Assembly: GCA_033239125.1 (NCBI GenBank)
Contig: BSWB01000004.1
Coordinates: 59,581,501-59,645,500 of the forward strand
Source of the DNA: Fagopyrum homotropicum
Lineage: Eukaryota; Streptophyta; Magnoliopsida; Caryophyllales; Polygonaceae
Length of the DNA stretch: 64,000 bases
Direction of reading: 5' to 3'
The notes beneath the pieces were generated by a model. The model saw only the letters and a list, made by a program, of their open reading frames with translations. It was not told the origin of the DNA and made no database searches. This document shows positions 46,441 to 56,579 of the stretch, in pieces. Each line of letters opens with the position of its first letter. Positions within the stretch are counted from its first letter, which is position 1. The position numbers and the translations under genes are program-made.

Positions 46441-47542
46441 TTCCACTTCCAGCGATGATCAGGAGAAGACCACTTTGACTTGTCCATGGCGGACATTTGC
46501 CTATCGGAGGATGCCATTTGGATTGTGCAATGCACCCGCTACCTTCCAGCGATGCATGATGGCTATCTTTTCCGAGTACATAGAGAATATCATGGAGGTA
46601 TTTATGGATGATTTTTCCGTATACGGATCCTCTTTTGGTGATTGCCTATCTAACCTTTCGCTAGTGCTTAAAAGATGTGAAGACACTAATCTCGTCTTGA
46701 ATTGGGAGAAGTGTCATTTTATGGTTATTGAAGGCATTGTACTAGGACACATCGTTTCTAATCGAGGTATTGAGGTCGATCGAGCTAAGATCGAGACTAT
46801 TGAGAAACTCCCTCCTCCTTGTTCTGTTAAAGGTGTGAGGAGTTTTCTCGGGCATGCAGGTTTCTACAGGAGATTCATCAAGGACTTCTCTAAGATTTCT
46901 AAACCTCTAACTAACCTCTTGAATAAAGATGTTGTTTTTGAGTTTTCGCAGGAGTGTCTTGATGCTTTTTACAGGATTAAGGAAGCGTTGATCTCCGCTC
47001 CCATTATCCAACCTCCTGATTGGACCTTGCCCTTTGAGGTCATGTGTGACGCTAGTGATGTAGCCGTAGGAGCGGTGCTTGGACAGAAGAAGGATGGCCG
47101 GACCACCGCCATTTACTATGCTAGCAAGACGCTAGATGTAGCCCAGCGCAACTACGCTACCACTGAGAAGGAGTTGTTGGCGGTTGTATACGCTTTCGAG
47201 AAGTTTCGTTCCTACTTAGTTGGGGCGAAGGTCATTGTCTACACCGACCATGCAGCCATTCGTTAGTTGTTGGCTAAGAAAGATGCCAAGCCACGCCTTA
47301 TTCGATGGATTCTCTTGCTTCAAGAGTTTGACCTAGAGATCCGCAATAAGAAGGGATCCGAGAACTCCGTTGCGGATCACCTCAGCCGGCTACCGGAATC
47401 TTCCCGCGAGACGGATGACCCACCCATAGACGATTCATTCCCCGATGAGCACTTACACTTGTTGGAGCGTTTGATAGATTTACTTACTTCACCCCACGAT
47501 GGAGGCGAAGTATGGGGTGAGGGCACCTCCCATTACGTTTGA
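46441..47542 (+). pseudogene. G2 reverse transcriptase remainder and RNase H
   Basis: After the deletion the frame reads DQEKTTLTCPWRTFAYRRMP, then FGLCNAPATFQRCMMAIFSE and VFMDDFSVYGSSFGD with the catalytic DD. The connection SFLGHAGFYRRFIKDFSKIS follows. RNase H has FEVMCDASDVAVGAVLG, YATTEKELLAVVYAFEKF, VIVYTDHAAIR and ENSVADHLSRL. A TAG at 47264-47266 replaces the Tyr after HAAIR. The frame closes at 47540-47542. The integrase that should follow is absent. Confidence 0.9.
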
Positions 47543-47912
47543 TGATGCATTATGGTCCAGCTAGTGACGTTAAACCAAGCGCTTCTTGGGAGGCAACCCA
47601 AGGTATTGTTTTCTTTTTCCCGTTTTCTAGTCTAGCTTAGATAGTTTGCTTTTGCTTTGTTTTGTTTGTTTTTGGGGTCCTAGACAGATAACAGGAGACA
47701 TCTAAGGAAGGAGCATAACTGGAAGTTCAGAAGTTCGAAGATTCGAGAAGACGAAGTTTGACTGAGACACCTCGGTCCAGTCGAGGCCACCTCGACCGAG
47801 TTGATTCTTGAGCAACCGAGGCGACTAGGGTTTCTACAGAACCACCTCGGTCCGTACCACCTCGGTCCAGTCGAGACCATCTCGACCGAGGTGACAGCAG
47901 TTCCAGGAACAG
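47543..47912 (+). promoter_or_regulatory. G2 intergenic region with conserved hairpin and palindrome cluster
   Basis: The hairpin TTGGGAGGCAACCCAA at 47586-47601 is identical to G1. At least six CCTCGGTC/GACCGAGG motifs occupy 47767-47900, ending about 15 bp before a TATA box. Confidence 0.62.
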
Positions 47913-48349
47913 TATAAAAAGGAAAAAAAATTTCTGTTTTTACTTTTACCTTCTTCGACTCGACCGCGGCGCTTCTCATCTCGCTTCCTCAGATCTTGCT
48001 CGTTTTCGACGATTTCCGCTTCCAAACTGCGATTGAAGGGTAGTGGATCCCATTGCAAGTACAGAACTGCGAAGAAATCGAACGAATCGACCGAAACGAG
48101 GTAAAAACAGTCGAAACCCTAACTCGTTCGTTCGTTTCGATTTGGGCTTTGGTTGCCCCTGAATCTGCTGAGAAAAGGCTTAAGTACCCCATAAGAAGCA
48201 ATTGTAGTGATTTTTGGGGGAAAAGAACTGGATTTCTGAGATTTGAATCGCAAACTGTTACGCCTCGGTCCAGTCGAACTACATCTCGACCGAGGTGATT
48301 CTTGAGGATTGTCAGCGACCGAGGTGCTCTGACAGTAGTTGAAAAAAAA
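47913..48349 (+). promoter_or_regulatory. Putative internal promoter and leader of the G2 third ORF
   Basis: TATAAAAAGG is at 47913-47922, 437 bp before the ATG. The telobox AAACCCTAA is at 48114-48122. The spacing matches G1 within a few bases, though the sequence between has diverged. A palindrome cluster lies at 48263-48325. Transcription from here is inferred. Confidence 0.57.
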
Positions 48350-49741
48350 ATGAGTTCCGAACATCGCCTTGCCCTTAGAGATAGATCCTCACCCTCCCCT
48401 CCTTCCTTTTCTTCCCGACCTTACCGCCCGGTGATCCATGAGAGATGCCGGGTAGATTATGAGCGTATAGCTAGCCGTCCAGTGATTGCACCACGTTTCC
48501 TGGACGTGTCGGCTTTTGATTGCCTAGGGGTAGATGGATACCTCAGGCGGATGATCACCACAGTTGGGCTGGATCAGTTTACTGAGATCCGGGCCCCAGC
48601 TTACTTGGAGCCGACCCTAGAGTTCGTTAGCTCCTTTTCCTACCTTCCCACAGAGCAGTCTGTGAAGTACCGGTTGATGAACCGGAACTTCATAGTTCCC
48701 TTAGAGGTTTGGAGAGAGATTTTCGGCTTTCCTGAGCCCACCGCCACTGACTTCCCTTCCCGATCTGTAGCTAGGGAGTTCTGGGGGCAGATTGCCCATA
48801 TTACTGATCATGCAGATAGATGGCGCCTTGGAGATTCCAGGGAGAAGGTCATCTTCCACCTTGCCTTCAGATTAGCCCATAGGATATTCAGCGAGACACT
48901 TTTGGTGCGTACTGAGACGCCCCAGAAGATCCGACAGGGCGAGCTTTTCAGTCTTTACTGTATGGTTACGGGGGGTTTCCCAGACTTTGGCTTGATCTTG
49001 GTAGAGGACCTGCACAAGATCAAGGCCAAAGCGAAGGGAGATATCTGCTGCGGAGGTCTAGTCACCCACATAGCTGCTTTTCATGGGATGGACCTCAGTG
49101 CTTGTACGATGGTGGCGGCTCCGAAGCCGCTTGGATTGCAGGAGATGATCACTCGGAGGATTCTAGTTCCCCGAGGTCTGACCACTCCATATGTTGCTAT
49201 GCCGTGGGAGCGGACTGCACCACAGGGGATCCGCTGGTCTGCCCAGTTCACCGTCTATGACCCGCATTATTGACAGACAGCTTGGGCTCCACTGATGGAG
49301 GATCATAGGGAGGCAGCAGCTGCCCCAGCTGAGGATGAGGAGGAGGAGGCTGACGATGACGAGGACACAGTAGATGAGAGAGATGGTGGAGTCCCGATGG
49401 ATACAGGGACAGATACTGCAGGGACGAGCGCACCGCCGATCATAGACTTGGATAATGATGAGACTGAGCCTGCTCCAGCTGAGACTTCTCCGGTTAGACC
49501 TGCTAGACGCAGGAGACACAGAGGGAGAGATCCAGCTGCCCACAGACGGATCGATGACCTGACGGATCAGGTTATTGATTCCTATGCTGCATTGTCGCTG
49601 AATATCCGCGAGATGCAGGAGAGGCAGCATTATCAGCATATCATGGCCCAACTTCAGTTCGAGCGCATCATGGGTCATCCATTCGACCCGACTCAGTATC
49701 CATACGTGCCACCACCACCACCACCGGATCGCGACTATTGA
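48350..49741 (+). pseudogene. G2 third ORF, ATHILA ORF-1-like, one stop
   Basis: The start is the ATG at 48350 (MSSEHRLALRDRSSPSPP), chosen by its agreement with G1 and the poly-A just before it. The globular part has YLEPTLEFVSSFSYLPTEQS, REFWGQIAHITDHADRWRLG, FRLAHRIFSETLLVRTETPQ and CCGGLVTHIAAFHGMDLSAC. TGA at 49271-49273 replaces a Trp present in G1 (QYWSSAW). The C-terminal part is acidic (EDEEEEADDDEDTVDE), then basic (RRRRHRGRD), then helical with a proline tail (YVPPPPPPDRDY). It resembles the ATHILA ORF-1 family; its role is unknown. Except for the single stop it would be 463 codons. Confidence 0.83.
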
Positions 49742-51222
49742 GGAGCTGCAGGATTTTCTTTATTCTATTTTTATGCAGTTCAGCTTTTTATCCGGTGAGT
49801 ACTCTCATTTCCAGACTTATATTGACCCACTAGGACAGTGTGTCCCAAGTATGGGGTGTTTGTACTTATGTGATGACTTTGATGTACTTATTTGACTACT
49901 TTGATGTATGACGCACATTTTATCGGATATTTCATATTTATGCTTCAATTGCCTTTATATGTTTATCTGATATTACATGCATATCTACAAGTTATTTGAT
50001 TGAGAAAAACGTCGAAACTGAAAAAAAAATGGTTTTAAAAAAAATTTTTTTTTGACCTCGACCGAGTCAGTCTTGGCCAAACGAGGCGTTTCACCTCGGT
50101 TGAACCAAGAACACCTCGACCGAGGTGGGTTAACTGTGAGTTTTCGAAAATTATTTTTGTGTTACTTATCTGGATATGATCTCAGTGAAGATCTTGCTTA
50201 CTGACTGGTTTTAAATTCTTGATGTGTTTGAAAGGTTTTATAATATGTTTAAGTTGCTAAATGCTTTGCTTGAAATTATTGGCATGTTTAATACTTTGTT
50301 TTATCCAAATTATGTTGAATTTGAAGGTTGACACCACAAGATAAGTTCTCTCACTTTCTTCCTGGAAAGACCAAGGCAATTCATTCTTCTCTCTTCTTCT
50401 TCTTGATCATTCTTAGCCCCTCATATACATTTTGCCTCCCTTTACCTATCCGGGAATTAGGAAGCAAGCGAAGTGGTGAAAGCAAGTGAAGTGAAAGTTG
50501 AGAAGTGGCTGGAAGTGAAAGTGTTAGAAAGTAATTTTAGGTTTGGGGAAGTCAATCATGAAGATGAGTAACTCGGCACCATTCACATAGCCGGGTGTTT
50601 GTGTCTTGCCAAAGTCGGATTGAGCGACATTCCTAACGGGTCATGGTATGTGCATCAAGGGTTTGATGCATCTCAAGAAATTGATGATTGCTGATTTCCT
50701 AGGCTTCGGTTATTGTGCACCTCTATCCATGAATCCCAAAAAGTAAAGTAAAAAGAAAAAGTGTGAAATAAGCAACGCTTATTGGTGGAAGATGTTGCAA
50801 GTCAAAGTGGAAGTGAAGTTCGTCCTTTTCCCGGATTCTAGCACCACATTACCTTACACACATCCCTACCTACACGTTTCTTGACCTTTTCTTTTGGGAA
50901 GCCCTTGAGACCTTGAGCTTGTTGATTGACTTAGTGGTTTAAACTGGATTATACATGATTAATTTTGATAATTATGACTTATTATGCATTCTATGATTTT
51001 ATGCAAAGATGAACAACTTTCCTATATTTATAAAATGTTTTGATCATGTTTAGATTTTAAATTCCATGAAGTATTCTCTTAGAGTGATCTATGATTGTAA
51101 CACACCATAAAAATGTTATTGGAAGACTTTTCATTGATTTTTATGACTTATAATCCATTCTATCTTGTCTTCTATATGCGGAACTTGCTTGGGGACAAGC
51201 AAGGGCTAAGTATGGGGTATTT
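49742..51222 (+). other. G2 3' UTR and polypurine tract
   Basis: It contains GGACAGTGTGTCC with CAAGTATGGGGTG near 49835-49858, palindromic motifs at 50056-50125, and the conserved block at 50540-50740. TAAGTATGGGGTATT abuts the 3' LTR. No coding is seen. Confidence 0.78.
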
Positions 51223-52952
51223 TGATAGCATGAATTATAGTCTATATTTTGGGGTTTGTTTGGACGTTTTATCTTCAATAATCTGCATATTAGCATGTAT
51301 AATATGTGATTATATTACCATTTCATCTACCTTTGCGGGAATCGAGGTCTACACCTAGTTTTGCTGTAATTGTAGGTAAAATGGCACGTTTTGCATCAAA
51401 AAGGAGCAAAAGGAGTCATGAGTCATTTGGAGCTACGTCCAGGGAGCATAGCCATGGATTAAAGATTCACTTTGGACCAGTTTTGAGAGATTTCACATTC
51501 AGTTATGACTCACCTCGGTTGACCAGAGATTCATCTCGACCGAGGTGATCCAGAGACGCCGACTCGACCGAGGCGAACACCTAGGACGCGGCGAGAATAT
51601 TTTATTCTTGGCTGAGATCTGTTATCTTTGGAAGGTGATCTTATATTTTTGGGCTTGGCTCCTGGAAGGAAGAAGATATGCAGAATCATATATTTTACCT
51701 ATATTTATGGGAAAATATCTTTCTAAGATTTATTATCTTTGGAGGGTTATTTTCCTATAAAAAGGGTTGGATTTCCACAAATCCAGCATCATGCTATACC
51801 ATCGATCAAGGTTTATAGCACGCAGCAGCCATACTCCAGTTGGGAGTTTCGAAGAACCTTTTTGAAGGTTGAAGGAAGATTGAAGATCATAGCTTTTATA
51901 GCTTTTTGGAGGGTTTTGTAAGATTGTCTTTAATTCCCTTCCTTGTTGTCTTGTCTCGTTGGATTTATATCCAAGGAACGCTTTGTTGTGATATTTGATT
52001 CAGTTATTGAAGTCTTTTTCATTAAATTCTTCTTGTTCAAATATTCACCTTCTTCCCATATATTTAATACTTTCATAATGATGATGAGTGGCTAATTTCC
52101 TTGTGTGATTCTAGGGTGATTGGTTGAAGGTTGTGGGAAAAACAATGATAGAATAATCTTAGACTCCAGTAGGACCGTGAAAGTTCGAGTCTTTAACCTT
52201 AACCCTAAGCATCTCGTTCAGTCGATGAACATCTCGGCCGGGGTGGAATCTGGCTGACCGAGGTGACTTATCTGATTCTAAACTGAGAAGTTAAGTGTTA
52301 GAGTTTGCCAAATCCTATTCTTATTATACCTTTCCTGGTTCAAAGCAAGCTTAGGATGAGACTTACCCGGTAATTCCTTTGTTTGTGTACCAACGATCAT
52401 AAGTGTAGGTAATAAAGGTTTATCCTTTATTGGGGTTTGAGTGTGCTTCCATCCCATCTTTGTGAGTTAGCCTGAGACTTACCCGGTAAAGGTTGATTCT
52501 ATTCCCTTAGATGGTGTGTTAGTTTGAGGTTATAGTTCTTTATCTTGATTCCTTGAGACTTACCCGGTAATAGGAGTTACGGTTTAGGATTAGTGAGTAG
52601 TGAGACTTACCCGGTGATCTACTCCACTTTAGTAATACCTTCCCCTTGCAAAAATCTCAGCTTTGTCCGCTTATCTTTAGATCTTGAGTTGGAACTAGAC
52701 GCTTTAATCCCTAGAATTGCATGTTTGCTTTATTGACTTATTATTCATCTTTGATTGTGATAATTGCTCTTGTGGTTAGTATTCACGAAGCTTACCGTTA
52801 TTGACTTTGTTTCATCGAGTCCCTGTGATCGACCCCTGGAATTTCTTGCTTTTTACTACGATTGACCCGTACATTACGGGTTCGCATCCTTGTTTTAAGC
52901 TTAAGTCTAGGGTTATAAATTTAAAGCTTGCACACACCGTTTGGAGCGAACA
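51223..52952 (+). repeat. G2 3' LTR (1730 bp)
   Basis: It is nearly identical to 41256-42991. It has a 6-bp deletion near 52695 (ggaactagac versus ggaacctcaactagac) and scattered substitutions. TATA box at 51756-51765. Confidence 0.94.
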
Positions 52953-54309
52953 AGCGTCCCGACCGAGGCGAATACCTTGCCTCCGGCGAGATATATATTT
53001 TTGGCTGAGATCTTTTAATTTTGGAAAGAAGATATCTTATATTTTTGGGCTGGATTTCTGGAAGGAAGATATTATTTTTGGGAGATCTATTTTAGAGATA
53101 TGGCTATATTTTCTAGGAAATTATCTTTTTAAGATATTATTATCTTTGGAAGATAATTCTCCTATATAAAGGGTTGGATTTTCCACAAGTTCGACCATGC
53201 TTAGAGGCTGAGAATATCCAGTAATTAAGAGATTTTCTGGAAGCTTTGAAGGAAGGATTGAAGATCAAGGAAGGAAGGATTCATAGTTTGGAGTTTACTT
53301 TTGAGGGAGTTTGTAAGACTTTCTTAGATTCCCTTTGGTTTGTTGTCTTAGCTGATTTGTGATTTGAGGAACGCTAGTTTGTTGTTATTTGATTCAGTTA
53401 TTGAAACCTTTTTCTTAAGGTTTTCTTGTTCGAATATTGATTCCCTTTCCATATATTTGATTATTATTATCATGATGATTGTTGGCTAAGTTTCTTGTGA
53501 GATTCTAGGGTGATTGGCTGAAAGTTGTGGGAAAGACGATGATAGAATGATCTTAATCTCAACAAGACCCTGAAAGCTCGAGTATTTTACCCTAACCCTT
53601 GAACACCTAGCTTAGTCGATGAACATCTCGGCCAGGGTGGGATCTGACTGAACGAGGTGAGCTTTTCTAAACCTATTCTAAAGGTAAGAGTTTCAGTTTG
53701 CCAAATCCTATTCTTATTACACCTTTCCTGGTTCAGTGCAAGCCTAGGATGATAGTTACCCGGTAATTCCTTTGTTTGTTTACCTAAGATCATGAGTGTA
53801 GGTAATAAAGGTTTATCCTTTATTGGGGTTTGAGTGTGTCTTCATCCCATCTTTGTTAGTTAGCCTGAGACTTACCCGGTAAAGGTTGATTCTATTCCCT
53901 TGGGTGGTGTGTTGGTTTGAGATTATAGTTCCTTTGCTTAGTACCTTAAGACTTACTCCTTTGGTTTGGAATAGTGAGTAGTGAGACTTACCCTGTGATC
54001 TATTCCCACTTTAAAAACACCTTCCTTTTGCAAACCTCAGCTTTGTCCGCGTAATCCTTTGAGATCTTGAGTCGGAACCACAACTAGATGCTTGAATCCC
54101 TAGAAACCGCATTTTCCCTTACTTGACTTTATATCATCTTTGATTGCTTTAATTGCTTTTGGTTATTTGCAATACTTGACAATCAATTATGTGCTTAGTT
54201 TCACCTAAGTCCCTGTGATCGACCCCGGGAATTCTTGCTTTTATTACAATTGACCCATACGCTGCGGGTTCGCATATTTGTTCAAGCATACTTTGTTCAA
54301 GCATACTTC
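52953..54309 (+). repeat. G1 3' LTR, right part, truncated
   Basis: It resumes with AGCGTCCCGACCGAGGCG, as at 28953 in the 5' LTR, and runs to the GTTCGCATATTTGTTCAAGC block. The final 60-70 bp are missing. A 15-bp phrase is duplicated at about 54279-54308 at the join to copia sequence. Confidence 0.87.
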
Positions 54310-54833
54310 GTATGTTTATAGGATATGCTTCAAATAGTAAAGCTTATCGAGTTTACAATAAGCGTACCAAAACTGTCGAGAAAAGTATACATGTTATTTT
54401 TGATGAAAGCAATGATGGTACTTTGAGTGATTGCTTTACAGATTTGATTCTAACTCGTCATGGAGATCAAAATTCTGATGTAGAAGAAGACCCTAAGGCT
54501 CAAGATAAGAACATGCAAGAAACAATTCAAGATACCGGAGAACAACCTCAAGACCTTGGAACACATCTTCAAGACCTTGAAACGACAAACATCGATGCTG
54601 CTGAAAGTCAATTTCAAGGCCTTGAAACCCAACTTCATGGCCTTGACAAGGGCACCACTCAAGCGGTATCTGAATCAATTCGAGTAACTGAGCCTCAATC
54701 ATTATCATCATCCATTTCACTCTTCAAAAGAAGAAAATTTCAACATTCATTATATCACCACAAGAGAACGTGATCTCCAATCCAAAGGCAAGTGCGCAAA
54801 CCCGATCTAGGGTAAATATTTTGTGTGCTTTTT
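54302..54833 (+). pseudogene. Copia A segment between integrase and RT
   Basis: The segment reads MFIGYASNSKAYRVYNKRTK and TVEKSIHVIFDESNDG, the conserved post-integrase copia block. A Gln/Leu-rich degenerate repeat (QDLGTHLQDLET, QGLETQLHGLDK) follows. After a frameshift near 54765 it reads NVISNPKASAQTRSR and NILCAFL, the lead-in to RT. Copia sequence between LDV (28600) and this point is missing. The next element begins at 54834. Confidence 0.82.
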
Positions 54834-56354
54834 TGTAATAGCTAGGATTTTCGAATTCTAATTAATTTTGATTAACTTAATCATTGATAGTAATTGACCT
54901 TTAACTCGCGAAGATTGTGTAAGTGACGAGTATGAGTCCCACCGTTATGTTCCTGGCGTAATTTTGGACTTATGAGAAAATTTTCACTTTTTCCCCCAGG
55001 TAATTATTTTTACCCTCCGGTGTTATTTGGAGCATTTAGGAGTTCCAATTAATAACAATGCAGTTGAGAGAAATGATCAAGACATCGGGCATGTCCAAGA
55101 TATGAAATAACATGGAAAGAAAAATCGGCCAATATAGTCGATATTTCGTTTCTTAATGGTTAAGAAAGACGGCTTAGGAATACACGTTTTCTGAGGCAGT
55201 TGTGGAATAAATATCCCTACAATATTCCAGATTTAATATTTTAATTTTGAGAAGTTTGGAGAAGGGGTTCAACCCGCCTTTGGATCGGTTAAAGGATAAT
55301 TATCGACTACGCTAAATGATAATTATCGTTTGTACTTTAAATAGCGGAAAATCGATTATTAATTCATTTCCTTTCACGTTTCCTCGTAAAACCTCTAATA
55401 CCAACTTTGTAACACCCCAAATCCGCGGGACTCAGGGCGCTACTTTGCTAGGATCCATTGTGAGATCCTAGCCCAGTAGCGCCCGGTTATAATGCACTTG
55501 GGCCAATTAAGGTAATTAAGTGGTAATCCTAGTCCAGTTTAGGTTATGCAACAATCATCTGCACACACACACACAACCATCACAAACACTCAAATCCACA
55601 ACTACTTGCTAAGTAAGTCCTATGGACTTACCTGAAATACTCGTAAACCTGAACCACGTCGCAGTTTCCCCTCGAGCAAAACGATCAACGCCTGCATAAG
55701 CTAGGCATACACAATATCAAATGCTGCAAAGTTTAGGAGACACGTCTCCTACACCTCATAACCATAACCAACTATAACTCATATCTAAACCTCAAATGCT
55801 CAACATAACTCACAATTCCTCAAATCTCAAGGTAGTATCTAATCAACATTCCTCAATCTCAATTCTAATCCTAATTTAATTAATTAACCTTTAAATAATT
55901 AATTCAATTTCACCATAATAACATTTTCAAAGATAATAAATAGTTGTGTGTGTGACATTGCATATTGTGATGTGTTATGTGTGTTTGTGCTATTACTTCA
56001 TTCTTATTCATTTCTGTTAGCTAACGGTTTATATCATGTTGTAGATGATCTGCACGTTAGGAAGATTGTACAGTGAACCAAAAAGGGTGATTAGCCGAGG
56101 GCTTCTGTACAATAAGATATGAGAGGGTATTGGGGTGATTTATCCTTGTATGGATATGATGTTGTTGTTTTGTACTCTTCTGTGATTTTGTTACCTTTTG
56201 ATGCATATATTTATACAGTTTTATGTATTTGGTTATTATCTATATATGTGCCTTGTTGTAAGATCTAGTGAACTTGTTGTCGGGCTAGGGTCAGGATCCA
56301 TTGTGAGATCCTAGCCTAGTAACGCCCCAAGTCCCGCGGATTTGGGGCGTTACA
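54834..56354 (+). repeat. 5' LTR of the Tekay-like element, containing an inverted LTR piece
   Basis: The left end TGTAATAGCTAGGATTTTCG resembles the decayed TGTAACACCC start of this LTR type. The right end matches the other Tekay-like LTRs. The middle, 55408 to about 55925, is in the opposite orientation and is listed separately. Confidence 0.65.
55392..55925 (-). repeat. Inverted Tekay-like LTR 3' half with primer-binding site
   Basis: On the minus strand this reads as an LTR end (GGGGTGTTACA) followed by AAGTTGGTATTAGAG, the same junction as at 56341-56370. It is head-to-head with the plus LTR end at 55925-56354. An adjoining block, CTAAGTAAGTCC-TATGGACTTACC, matches the minus LTR at 37031. 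Confidence 0.75.
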
Positions 56355-56579
56355 AAGTTGGTATCAGAGTCTTAGGTTGACAACAATGACACTTGCAATC
56401 TGCAATAAAGGTGGAGTAGATAATTAAACAGAATCTGAAAAGGGTTTGACTTCTAAAAAGGATTTTGGTTTTTAAACGAGTACATATGTTTTGGGATAGT
56501 GTGTACAGCAAGCCATCACCCATCTGAGGATCTCGACATTATATATATATATATACATATGGCATTATATATCCTTTTA

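Larger units (their letters stand above)
41256..52952 (+). mobile_element. Athila G2: younger Athila-type element lacking integrase, TSD agcgt
   Basis: The element is 11.7 kb with both LTRs complete and AGCGT on each side (41251-41255 and 52953-52957). It contains the primer-binding site, gag, protease, RT/RNase H, third ORF and polypurine tract. The integrase is missing: the RNase H tail runs into the same intergenic sequence that follows integrase in G1. The RT has lost about 32 codons including its first catalytic Asp. The LTRs differ by roughly 20-25 changes as I count them, about 99% identical, so insertion is recent relative to G1. Confidence 0.93.
28601..54309 (+). mobile_element. Athila G1: Athila-type Ty3/gypsy element lacking RT/RNase H, with nested insertions
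   Basis: The order is 5' LTR, tRNA-Asp primer-binding site, gag, protease, integrase, third ORF, 3' UTR, polypurine tract and 3' LTR. The 3' UTR carries a Tekay-like solo LTR, and the 3' LTR is split by the whole G2 element. The protease region runs directly into the pre-integrase domain, so RT and RNase H are absent. The last 60-70 bp of the 3' LTR and the adjoining copia sequence are lost at 54290-54310, where a 15-bp phrase (gttcaagcatacttt) is duplicated. Confidence 0.88.
10489..54833 (+). mobile_element. Copia A: Ty1/copia element split into five pieces by nested insertions
   Basis: The pieces in order are LTR plus gag (10489-12996), gag C terminus (18018-18768), protease and integrase (23204-23968), integrase catalytic end (28278-28600) and the region between integrase and RT (about 54300-54833). 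Removing the insertions with their target duplications restores the reading order protease-integrase-RT typical of copia. The RT, RNase H and 3' LTR are not in the window; they were either lost or lie beyond the next element. Many stops and indels make it an old copy. It is the oldest layer of the nest and dates every other insertion relative to itself. Confidence 0.85.
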
